Positions 25,552 through 35,373 of a DNA stretch of 64,000 bases are shown here, piece after piece (the first letter of the stretch is position 1; every line of letters begins with the position of its first letter). The notes beneath the pieces are model-generated. The model did no database searches, had not been told where the DNA came from, and saw only the letters and a list, made by a program, of their open reading frames with translations. This DNA is from Chloroflexus islandicus (lineage in GTDB: Bacteria > Chloroflexota > Chloroflexia > Chloroflexales > Chloroflexaceae). The stretch lies in NCBI RefSeq assembly GCF_001650695.1, contig NZ_LWQS01000036.1, positions 1-64,000 of the forward strand, read 5' to 3'. The translations under genes and the position numbers were made by a program.

Positions 25552-25637
25552 CTTCATACTCCCTTTTTCGGAACGCAGAGACACACAGCAAGAGCTTTCT
25601 GTCTCGTATCAAAACCGATGCGCGATACAATGTACTA

Positions 25638-25801
25638 GTGTGGAGTGCGGCAGCCAAACTGCCGCACTCCATCAATGAACCGTCTGCTCACCTCTCACCA
25701 GAACAGCCCTGCTGGTGTGGCGTGCGGCAGTTGCACTGCCGCAGTCCATAAGGGAACCACCTGCTGGTGTGGCGTGCGGCAGTCATACTGCCGCAGTCCA
25801 T
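25638..25801. repeat. Three family C units between menB and menA
   Basis: GTGCGGCAG...CTGCCGCA stems at about 25647-25670, 25722-25745 and 25773-25796. They separate menB from menA by 267 bases, so cotranscription is uncertain. Confidence 0.85.
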
Positions 25802-25818
25802 ATCTCACCTTATTCGCC

Positions 25819-26646
25819 TCACGGATAACGGCGGAAGCGGCGGAAGTTCGGCTTGCGCTTCTCAAGGAAGGCTTGCTTGCCCTCCTGCGCCTCTTCGGTC
25901 AAATAGTAGAGCAGTGTCGCATCGCCGGCCAACTGCTGCAACCCGGCATAGCCATCGGCGGCGGCGTTGATGCTGGCTTTGAGCATACGGATCGCCAGCG
26001 GGCTCTTTTCCAGAATCTCGCGCGCCCACTGCACCCCTTCGTCTTCCAGCCGCTCAAGCGGCACCACCGTATTCACCAAGCCCATCTCCAACGCTTGCTG
26101 GGCATTGTACTGCCGGCACAAGTACCAAATCTCGCGCGCCTTCTTGTCGCCGACCATGCGGGCCAGCAGGTTCGAGCCATAGCCGCCATCGAAGCTGCCC
26201 ACCTTCGGCCCGGTTTGGCCAAAGATGGCATTATCGGCAGCGATCGTCAGGTCGCAGACCACATGCAACACATGGCCGCCGCCGATGGCATAACCGGCTA
26301 CCAGCGCAATCACCGGCTTGGGAATAATCCGGATCAGGCGCTGGAGATCGAGCACATTCAGCCGCGGAATCTGGTCTTTGCCCACGTAGCCGCCGATCCC
26401 GCGCACACTCTGATCTCCGCCCGAACAGAACGCCTTATCACCGGCGCCGGTGAACAAAATCACGCCGATCCGCTCGTCGTCGCGAGCGCGCGAGAAGGCA
26501 TCGATCAGCTCGTTGACCGTTTCAGGCCGGAACGCATTGCGCTTTTCGGGCCGGTTGATCGTAATCTTGGCAATCCCCTCGCCAGCCGCGTCGTGCTCGT
26601 AGATAATGTCAGTATAATCGTGAACTTTCACCCACTCGATTGGCAT
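25819..26646 (-). CDS. menB: 1,4-Dihydroxy-2-naphthoyl-CoA synthase
   Basis: 275 residues of the crotonase fold with MenB-specific sequence: [37 protein letters not shown] (oxyanion hole), [40 protein letters not shown] and the MenB tail [17 protein letters not shown]. Cyclises o-succinylbenzoyl-CoA. ATG 26646 follows GAGGAGATAT; the longer frame adds 16 unlikely residues. Confidence 0.95.
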   Translation of the reverse strand: MPIEWVKVHDYTDIIYEHDAAGEGIAKITINRPEKRNAFRPETVNELIDAFSRARDDERIGVILFTGAGDKAFCSGGDQSVRGIGGYVGKDQIPRLNVLDLQRLIRIIPKPVIALVAGYAIGGGHVLHVVCDLTIAADNAIFGQTGPKVGSFDGGYGSNLLARMVGDKKAREIWYLCRQYNAQQALEMGLVNTVVPLERLEDEGVQWAREILEKSPLAIRMLKASINAAADGYAGLQQLAGDATLLYYLTEEAQEGKQAFLEKRKPNFRRFRRYP

Positions 26647-26699
26647 ATATCTCCTCGCTGTCGTCAAATTGGCAGCCTGTAAATAATGTACCATATTCT

Positions 26700-27000
26700 T
26701 TCCCGCAGGGGGCGCAGGGGGGAACGAACAGAAATTTGGTCAATCACAACCGTTGATCGCTGTGCGATGCCTTGCTCCCCGCTCCCGCTAGTGCGAGAGC
26801 GGGGCTGGGAGGAGGGCCAGCAGCCCGCGCAGCGGGCTTCGTACCCCTAGCCCGGCCCTTCAGGGCCGGGCGCCGGATCAGATGTGCAGGCCACCCTTCA
26901 ACCCGCGCTCGTGCGGTAGCGGGGCTGGGGGTGAGGGCGAAACGACGCATCTCACAGCCATCAACCGCATCTACACTCATGCGTTCTGTCCGCCCTTGAA
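26700..27000. repeat. Family B composite repeat
   Basis: No gene between menB and moeA. The AGCCCGCGCAGCGGGCTTCGT and AGCCCGGCCCTTCAGGGCCGGG-type stems at about 26820-26880 match other copies. Confidence 0.8.
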
Positions 27001-27084
27001 AGAGGTGAAAACAGGCCACCGGCAGGGAGACGTCGTTGCCTGCCTTCGCGTCCTCAGCGGCAACCCCAACCACGCGCGAAAACT

Positions 27085-27093
27085 TGGTATAAT
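27085..27093 (+). promoter_or_regulatory. Extended -10 promoter element for moeA
   Basis: TGGTATAAT (27085-27093) is an extended -10 box 34 bases before the moeA start. No convincing -35 box is visible, as is usual for this promoter class. Confidence 0.5.
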
Positions 27094-27126
27094 GGCGATA
27101 GCCCAAGCTGAGACCAAGGAGCAGCT

Positions 27127-28356
27127 ATGCCTGAACTGTTTCAGGTAGTGACGATTGCCGAGGCCAATGCTCGCCTCAGCGCGCACATCAGCCCACTGGC
27201 CCGCCGCGAGTCGCTGCCGCTGCACGCGGCCCTCGACCGGGTGCTAGCCGAAGCATTGCATTCGCCGGTTGATTTGCCGGCCTTTCCGCGTTCAACCATG
27301 GATGGCTTCGCAGTGCGCGCCGCCGACACTTACGGCGCCAGCGAGAGCCTGCCCGCCTATCTAACTCTCTGCGGCGAGGTGCCAATGGGCCGCGCACCGA
27401 ACTTCACTGTCGGCCCCGGCCAAGCGGCGCTGATCCATACCGGCGGTATGCTCCCCCCCGGCAGCGATAGCGTGGTGATGATCGAGCATACCCAGTATCT
27501 TGACGCCACCACGATTGAAGTGGTGCGGCCCGTCGCGATCGGCGAGAACGTGATCCCAATCGGCGAGGATGTCAAGCGCGGCGAGTTGCTCTTCCCGCGC
27601 GGCCACCGCCTCCGTCCGCAAGATCTTGGCGGTCTCGCCGGCGTCGGCATCGTCAATGTGCCGGTAGTTGAGCGGCCACAAGTGGCGATCCTTGCCTCAG
27701 GCGACGAAGTGGTGCCCGCCGATGCCGAGGTTGCGCCGGGGCAAGTGCGCGACATCAATAGTTATACCATCGCCGCAATGGTGCGCCGCGCCGGCGGCGA
27801 GCCAATCTTGTGCGGCATCGCGCCTGATGATCCGGCGGTACTGGAGCGCATGGCGCGCGCAGCGCTGGAAGCCGCCGATATGCTGGTGCTCTCCGCCGGC
27901 AGCTCGGTTAGCGCGCGTGACCATACCGTTAAAGTGATCGAGTCGCTCGGCGCGCCGGGGGTGCTGGTGCATGGCGTGGCCATTCACCCCGGCAAACCCA
28001 CCATCATCGCCGCCGCCGGCAACCGCCCGATCTTTGGCTTGCCCGGCAATCCGGTGTCGGCCATGATCGCGTTCGGCCTCTTCGTCGCCCCAGCCCTGCG
28101 CCGCCTGCAAGGCATGCCCGACGCCGATCCGCCGGCTCTCCAAGCCGTGCTGACCCTCAATGTGCCTTCCAAGCCGGGCCGCGAAGACTTTGTGCCGGTG
28201 CGGCTGGAACGGCGCGACGGGGTGTTGTATGCCGAGCCGGTCTTTGGCAAGTCGAATCTGATCTACACCATGGCCCACGCCGATGGGCTTGTGCGGGTAC
28301 CACTCGATCTGACCGGGTTGTACGCAGGGACAACGGTTGACATTACGTTGTTCTGA
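27127..28356 (+). CDS. moeA: Molybdopterin molybdenumtransferase
   Basis: 409 residues, complete MoeA: domain with FPRSTMDGFAVRA (about 56-68), GQAALIHTGGMLPPGSDSVVMIEHTQ, MoCF-fold core with ILASGDEVVP, DINSYTIAAMVRRAGGEP, VLSAGSSVSARDHTVKVIE and FGLPGNPVSAMIAF, and a C-terminal domain ending PLDLTGLYAGTTVDITLF. Inserts molybdate or tungstate into adenylated molybdopterin. ATG follows AAGGAGCAGCT. Confidence 0.95.
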   Translation: MPELFQVVTIAEANARLSAHISPLARRESLPLHAALDRVLAEALHSPVDLPAFPRSTMDGFAVRAADTYGASESLPAYLTLCGEVPMGRAPNFTVGPGQAALIHTGGMLPPGSDSVVMIEHTQYLDATTIEVVRPVAIGENVIPIGEDVKRGELLFPRGHRLRPQDLGGLAGVGIVNVPVVERPQVAILASGDEVVPADAEVAPGQVRDINSYTIAAMVRRAGGEPILCGIAPDDPAVLERMARAALEAADMLVLSAGSSVSARDHTVKVIESLGAPGVLVHGVAIHPGKPTIIAAAGNRPIFGLPGNPVSAMIAFGLFVAPALRRLQGMPDADPPALQAVLTLNVPSKPGREDFVPVRLERRDGVLYAEPVFGKSNLIYTMAHADGLVRVPLDLTGLYAGTTVDITLF

Positions 28357-28369
28357 AGGGGTTTTGTGA

Positions 28370-29190
28370 TTGCGAAGGGGGAAATCCCGTATGTCATTGC
28401 GCAAGGCCACCCACGCTCTTGTCATTGCGAGGGCGCGCAGCGCCCGAAGCAATCTCCCCCTTCGGCGGGAAGGATGCCTGAGCGGGTGCCGCCCGCCCTC
28501 TTGTCATTGCGAGGGCGCGCAGCGCCCGAAGCAATCTCCCGCTTCGGCGGGAAGGATGCCTGAGCGGGTGCCATTCGCTGAAGGAGGAGATTGCTTCGCC
28601 GCCTCCGGCGGCGCGCAAGGACAAAAGAGAAGCGCGGCGCACAAGGACAAAAGGTTGCCTGTCATTGCGCAAGGATGTGCGCCCTCTTGTCATTGCGAGG
28701 GAGTGGCGGCCCCAACGTAGCGCAGGGTCCCGCCCGCCCTCTTGTCATTGCGAGGGCGCGCAGCGCCCGAAGCAATCTCCCGCTTCGGCGGGAAGGATGC
28801 CTGAGCGGGTGGCTTCCGTGCTCGCAGGAGATTGCTTCGCCGCCTCCGGCGGCTCGCAATGACAAAAGAGAAGCGCGGCGCACAAGGACAAAAGGGGGAG
28901 CGCACCGCGCAAGGACAAGGGGAAAACGGCGGCGCACAAGGACAACGGTTGGCTGCCATTGCGCAAGGCCACCCACGCTCTTGTCATTGCGAGGGCGCGC
29001 AGCGCCCGAAGCAATCTCCCGCTTCGGCGGGAAGGATGCCTGAGCGGGTGCCGCCCGCCCTCTTGTCATTGCGAGGGCGCGCAGCGCCCGAAGCAATCTC
29101 CCGCTTCGGCGGGAAGGATGCCTGAGCGGATAGCTTCCGTGCTTGCAGGAGATTGCTTCGCCGCCTCCGGCGGCTCGCAATGACAAAGAT
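28370..29190. repeat. Dense family A repeat array
   Basis: No gene. Five forward family A units (GTCATTGCGAGGGCGCGCAG... to GATGCCTGAGCGGGT) begin at about 28420, 28501, 28741, 28982 and 29062. Three reverse units (GGAGATTGCTTCGCCGCCTC...) begin at about 28584, 28826 and 29147. A block of about 170 bp at 28399-28568 is repeated at 28961-29130 (offset 562) almost perfectly. Several short GGCGCACAAGGACAA repeats fill the spacers. It separates two moeA genes. Confidence 0.9.
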
Positions 29191-29267
29191 CGAGGACGAG
29201 CATTGCTTGCCTATAGATCAGCTAAGTCTGCAACCGGAATCGCCCGCATAACACCATAGAGTTTCTT

Positions 29268-31238
29268 ATGTCAAAACGACGCTACTACCTCGAAGATCGC
29301 GCTCTCGATGAGGCGATTGCCCGCTTTGAAGCAGCCCTTGCGCGTGCCGGCGGGGTGCATCTGCTCGACAGCGAGACCATCCCGCTTGCCCAAGCTCGCG
29401 GACGGATTACCGCCGCGCCGGTGTGGGCCGCGCGCTCGGTGCCGCATTATCACGCCGCTGCGATGGACGGGATTGCCGTGCGCGCGGCGGCCACCGCTGG
29501 CGCGACCGAGTCGTCGCCGCTGACGCTCACCCTCGGCGAGCAGGTGGTGTGGGTGGATACCGGCGATCCGATGCCTCCCGGCACCGATGCGGTGGTGATG
29601 GCCGAGAATGTGCAGGTGCTCGACGAGACGACGGTGGCGATCAATGCTGCGGTGGCGCCGTGGCAACACGTGCGCCCGCTGGGTGAAGACATTGTGGCGA
29701 CAGAGCTGATTGTCGCCGAGGGTGCGGTTTTGCGTCCGGTTGATCTCGGTGCGATTGCCGCCGCCGGTTACGCGACCGTCACCGTGCGGCGCCGTCCGCG
29801 TGTAGCTATTATCCCTACCGGTACCGAGCTGATCACGCCGGAAGCCGCCGCCGCGCGCGAAGCGGCGGGCCAGCCGGTGCAGCCGGGTGAGATTATCGAG
29901 TTTAACTCGCTGATCCTCGCCGGTTTGGTTGAGGAGTGGGGCGGAATTCCCACCCGCCTGCCGCCCGTCCCCGACCGGCAAGAGCTGTTGCGCGCGGCAG
30001 TGGCGGAAGCGCTGGCGAACCATGATGTGCTTGTGATTAACGCCGGTTCGTCCGCTGGTTCCGAAGACTATACCGCTTCGATCATTGCCGAGTTTGGCGA
30101 GGTGGCCGTGCATGGCGTTGCGATTCGCCCCGGCCATCCGGTCATCCTCGGTGTGGCCGGCGGCAAGCCGGCCTTTGGCTTGCCCGGCTACCCCGTCTCG
30201 GCAGCGTTGACGGCGGAACTCTTCCTGCGCCCGTTGCTCTACCGGCTGCAGGGGCTCACGCCACCGGAACGGCCCAAGGCGACGGCGTATATCAGCCGCA
30301 AATTGCTTTCGCCGATGGGGGAAGATGAGTTTGTGCGCGTGACGTTGGGCCGGGTAGACGGGAGACTGATTGCGACGCCGCTTTCGCGCGGGGCCGGCGT
30401 GGTGACGTCGCTGATCCGCGCCGACGCGATCGCCCATATTCCCCGCTTTTCCGAAGGGTTGCACGCCGGGGCGGAAGTGACGGTCGAGCTGCTGCGCCCA
30501 CAGGCCGAGATCGAGTCTACCATCGTCGCGATTGGCAGCCACGATCTAGCCCTCGACCTCTTGGCCGGCTATCTGCAACGCACCGGCGCAGGCCGCCGGC
30601 TCAGTTCGGCCAACGTCGGCAGTTTCGGCGGCTTGATGGCGCTCAAGCGCCGCGACGCGCACCTCGCCGGGGTGCATCTGCTCGATGAAGAGACCGGTGA
30701 GTATAACGTGTCGTATGTACGGCGGTACCTGCCCGATGAAGAGATTGTGCTGGTGCATTTGGCCGATCGCGAACAGGGCTTTCTGGTGGCGCCGGGCAAC
30801 CCGCTGGGATTGGGCACGCTCGCTGATCTCACCCGCACCGGTGTGCGCTTCGTCAACCGGCAACGCGGATCGGGCACGCGGGTGCTGCTCGATTACCAAC
30901 TGCGCCAAGCGGGAATTGACCCCAGCGCTATCACCGGCTACGAACGCGAAGAGTATACGCACATGGCGGTTGCGGCGGCGGTGCAGAGCGGCGCTGCCGA
31001 TGTTGGCCTCGGCATTCGCGCCGCTGCTCAAGCCTTGGGCCTGACCTTCATCCCGCTCTTTAGCGAACAGTATGACCTTGCCGTCCCGCGCCGCCATTGG
31101 GAGAGCGATTTGCTAGCACCGCTGCGGCAGATGTTGTGTGAACCGGCCTACCGGCAGGCGGTTGCGGCGTTGGGAGGGTATGACGTCACCCGTATGGGGG
31201 AAACAGTAGCGGTGAGGCATGCCTCACCGCACCCCTAA
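29268..31238 (+). CDS. MoeA fused to a periplasmic-binding-protein-like domain
   Basis: 656 residues. Residues about 1-420 form a complete MoeA (YHAAAMDGIAVRAA, GDPMPPGTDAVVMAENVQ, PTGTELI, INAGSSAGSEDYT, FGLPGYPVSAALTAELF). Residues about 430-650 form a type-2 substrate-binding-protein-like domain (IVAIGSHDLALDLLAGYL...FVNRQRGSGTRVLLDYQL...YTHMAVAAAVQSGAADVGLGIRAAA). This architecture is known among MoeA paralogues; the extra domain is thought to sense a small ligand, perhaps oxyanion or cofactor. A second, unfused MoeA is 0.9 kb upstream. The stop lies just after a 22-bp palindrome that forms the last codons. Confidence 0.93.
   Translation: MSKRRYYLEDRALDEAIARFEAALARAGGVHLLDSETIPLAQARGRITAAPVWAARSVPHYHAAAMDGIAVRAAATAGATESSPLTLTLGEQVVWVDTGDPMPPGTDAVVMAENVQVLDETTVAINAAVAPWQHVRPLGEDIVATELIVAEGAVLRPVDLGAIAAAGYATVTVRRRPRVAIIPTGTELITPEAAAAREAAGQPVQPGEIIEFNSLILAGLVEEWGGIPTRLPPVPDRQELLRAAVAEALANHDVLVINAGSSAGSEDYTASIIAEFGEVAVHGVAIRPGHPVILGVAGGKPAFGLPGYPVSAALTAELFLRPLLYRLQGLTPPERPKATAYISRKLLSPMGEDEFVRVTLGRVDGRLIATPLSRGAGVVTSLIRADAIAHIPRFSEGLHAGAEVTVELLRPQAEIESTIVAIGSHDLALDLLAGYLQRTGAGRRLSSANVGSFGGLMALKRRDAHLAGVHLLDEETGEYNVSYVRRYLPDEEIVLVHLADREQGFLVAPGNPLGLGTLADLTRTGVRFVNRQRGSGTRVLLDYQLRQAGIDPSAITGYEREEYTHMAVAAAVQSGAADVGLGIRAAAQALGLTFIPLFSEQYDLAVPRRHWESDLLAPLRQMLCEPAYRQAVAALGGYDVTRMGETVAVRHASPHP
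31209..31230. repeat. 22-bp palindrome at the end of the MoeA fusion gene
   Basis: GCGGTGAGGCA/TGCCTCACCGC, perfect; a partial second copy (GAGGCATGCCTC) lies at 31266-31277. It encodes the final residues VRHASPH and may act as an RNA 3' hairpin. Confidence 0.6.
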
Positions 31239-31301
31239 CCCAGCATACGGCGCGGCATACCTAGCGAGGCATGCCTCACCGCACTAATTCTGCCGCGCAC
31301 A

Positions 31302-31580
31302 TCACCCGCCGGCGACAGCGGGAAAAATATCAACCGTATCACCCGGCTTGATCACCGTCTCGACGCCATTGGGCAGGTACGGAGCATCGCGGCCATTGAT
31401 AAACACATGCACGTGCGGGTAGAGGTTGCCGTCTTCGTTGAGCAGCTCTTTGCGCAGGCGCGGAAACCGCTCAACGATGACATCAACCAGTTGTTTCACC
31501 GTCACATGCTCACCAACATGGAACTCTACCGTCCGGCCACCAACGATCGGGCGCAGAGTCGCATAGAAATTCACTTGCAT
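31302..31580 (-). CDS. MoaD/ThiS-family sulfur-carrier protein
   Basis: 92 residues, beta-grasp fold, ending in the Gly-Gly needed for adenylation and thiocarboxylate formation (FPAVAGG). Follows the aldehyde ferredoxin oxidoreductase gene by 68 bases on the same strand, so it probably serves the tungstopterin cofactor of that enzyme. Relatives are commonly encoded beside AOR genes. Confidence 0.9.
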   Translation of the reverse strand: MQVNFYATLRPIVGGRTVEFHVGEHVTVKQLVDVIVERFPRLRKELLNEDGNLYPHVHVFINGRDAPYLPNGVETVIKPGDTVDIFPAVAGG

Positions 31581-31648
31581 CGCGTTTCAGTCATTAGAAC
31601 GGGGCGAGCGCATCCGAGCGCCCGCCCCACGGCTAGCCAGCTCACCAC

Positions 31649-33478
<1,830 letters not shown>

Positions 33479-33748
33479 AGCGTCCCTCCTCACAACAGCA
33501 AACGAAGCGACATCGGCACCCCACAACGACTATCTGACGCAGACGACCAAGGGCAGCGTAACCGGCGCAGATGCTAGCTGGTGCGCAGGAGACGGCGCAC
33601 GCAGCAGCGGTCAGCGCAAACCGGCGCCCAGTCTGTCTGGATGCGCTTCCACCTGCAATGACCCTCTGAGCACACACCTTCCCGCCACTTCATGTTGACA
33701 CCCGGCTGCACTGCCTTATTGACGTTTGCGTGAGAGTATGATAGGAAC

Positions 33749-33777
33749 ATTGTATATCAAGGAAGGCGGTAAATCAA
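33749..33777 (-). promoter_or_regulatory. Possible promoter for the aldehyde oxidoreductase gene
   Basis: Minus strand TTGATT (33772-33777), 17-base spacer, TACAAT (33749-33754), about 270 bases upstream of the start. The 33479-33937 gap otherwise shows no gene, so a long leader is implied if this is used. Confidence 0.35.
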
Positions 33778-33937
33778 TACGTTAACAGTATTGACACCTC
33801 ACTATTCGGCTAGAGCAAGACCGGCGCTAACGTCACCATTGTCGCTGTACGCACTATCCGCCAGCAACGCGGGTCAAGCATAGAAGCAATCCCCTGTTTC
33901 AGCGGTACCTGTGCCTGAGTAGATTGCTCTCGCACTC

Positions 33938-34428
33938 GCCTGTCATTGCGAGGGGTCGCCAGCCCCTTATGTCATTGCGAGGGCGCGCAGCGCCCGAAGC
34001 AATCTCCCCCTTTGGCGGGAAGGATGCCTGTGCGGCATCCCCTACCCCCGCGGGAGTGGGGCAAGAAGGTGCATTCCCCGCACCGTATCGCCCGGCCCTC
34101 AAGGGCCGGGCTACCGGTACGAAGCCCGCTGCGCGGGCTGATCGATGAGTGATGGTGTCCCGCTCTCGTGGGGGATTGCTTCGCCGCCTGCGGCGGCTCG
34201 CAAGGACAACCGGGGCGCATTCCACATGTCATTGCGAGGGAGTGGCGGCCCCAGCGTAGCGCAGGGCCGCCCGACCGAAGCAATCTCCCCCTTTGGCGGG
34301 AAGGATGCCTGAGCGGGTAGCTTCCGTGCTCGCGGGAGATTGCTTCGCCGCGCGCAGCGCGGCTCGCAAGGACAACGGGGGCACGGGGTGCAGTGCCCGA
34401 AGCAATCCCCCCTTCAGCGAAAGACATG
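33938..34428. repeat. Mosaic repeat island (families A and B)
   Basis: No gene. Two family A head-to-head pairs (about 33942-34207 and 34229-34375); the first encloses a reverse-oriented family B composite (34045-34140), showing one family nested in another. Confidence 0.85.
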
Positions 34429-35244
34429 TCAGTCTGTCGCTTCAGCGAGAAAATCGCTGATCAACCTGCCAACCATCGCTGGCTGCTCGATCTGCGCCGC
34501 GTGACCGGCATCCGGCACGATCACATGACGCGCATGCGGCATCAGCGCCGCCATCTGCGCCCCGATCACGCAGAACTTCTCGTCGAGCGCGCCGGTGATG
34601 AGCAAGGTAGGGGTCGCAATGGCCGGCAACGCTGCCCACAACGACGGCTGCCGCCCGACGCTCATCCCGCGCAGCGCGTTAGCATACCCGCACGCACTGC
34701 CGGCTAGCCGCTGCGCCCGCTGCGCCGCGCGCACCTCCGCCGGCAAGCGTCGTTGCGACGCGAAGAGCGGCTGCGCCGCCCAATACTCGACAAACCACTC
34801 CAGCCCCTCGCGCTCGATCCGTTCGGCCAGCGCTTCGTCGCTCGCCAAGCGCGCCGCCCGTTCCGCCGGATCGGCCAACCCCGGCGAGGCCCCGATCAAG
34901 ACCTGCCGCCCCACCCGTTCCGGCGCGCCGGCAGCCAAGAGCAGCCCGATCCGCCCGCCCATCGAATAGCCGCACAGATCAACCCGCGTGAAGCTGAGCT
35001 GATCGATCAACGCCAGCACATCGGCCACGCACTGCTCGATCGCATACCGCGCCGGATCGGCGGGAGCGTCACTCTGGCCGTGCCCGATCAGATCAACCAT
35101 CACCAACGTGTGGTGCGCAGCGAGGGACGGAACCAGCGGTTGCCATGTCTGCCCGTTGCCGGTAAAGCCGTGCAACAAGAGCAGCGGCGGCCCAGCGCCG
35201 GCTAGCGCGACGTGCAATGTGAGATCGTTGAGCGAAATCTTCAC
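34429..35244 (-). CDS. menH: Alpha/beta hydrolase, MenH-like (SHCHC synthase candidate)
   Basis: 271 residues: LLLLHGFTGNGQTW (oxyanion), DLIGHGQSD, nucleophile elbow GYSMGGR (Ser 94), then ITGALDEKF (Asp) and DAGHAAQIEQP (His). GYSMGGR and the HGF...W pattern are typical for 2-succinyl-6-hydroxy-2,4-cyclohexadiene-carboxylate synthase. It is separated from the other menaquinone genes by 8 kb, so another hydrolase is possible. Start taken as GTG 35244, where KISLNDL begins the fold, behind GGGAAAGAAGACG; an ATG at 35313 is also open. Confidence 0.75.
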   Translation of the reverse strand: MKISLNDLTLHVALAGAGPPLLLLHGFTGNGQTWQPLVPSLAAHHTLVMVDLIGHGQSDAPADPARYAIEQCVADVLALIDQLSFTRVDLCGYSMGGRIGLLLAAGAPERVGRQVLIGASPGLADPAERAARLASDEALAERIEREGLEWFVEYWAAQPLFASQRRLPAEVRAAQRAQRLAGSACGYANALRGMSVGRQPSLWAALPAIATPTLLITGALDEKFCVIGAQMAALMPHARHVIVPDAGHAAQIEQPAMVGRLISDFLAEATD

Positions 35245-35373
35245 CGTCTTCTTTCCCGCAACAACCAACGAATAACGCGAAACCTGCCAGTATATGCTAC
35301 ACTGAACGTACAATCATGACAACGCGCAGGCGCACTGTTCAAGCAACCCGCTGGCCTGCGCAGGAGCGAGGCT

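Noticed and set aside
28662-29186. Open frames of 89-174 residues within the family A array
   Set aside because: They translate the repeat units (strings such as LLRALRALAMTR) and recur wherever family A occurs.
29271-30542. 423-residue minus-strand open frame under the MoeA fusion gene
   Set aside because: Antisense shadow of conserved MoeA codons, His/Arg-rich composition, no ribosome site.
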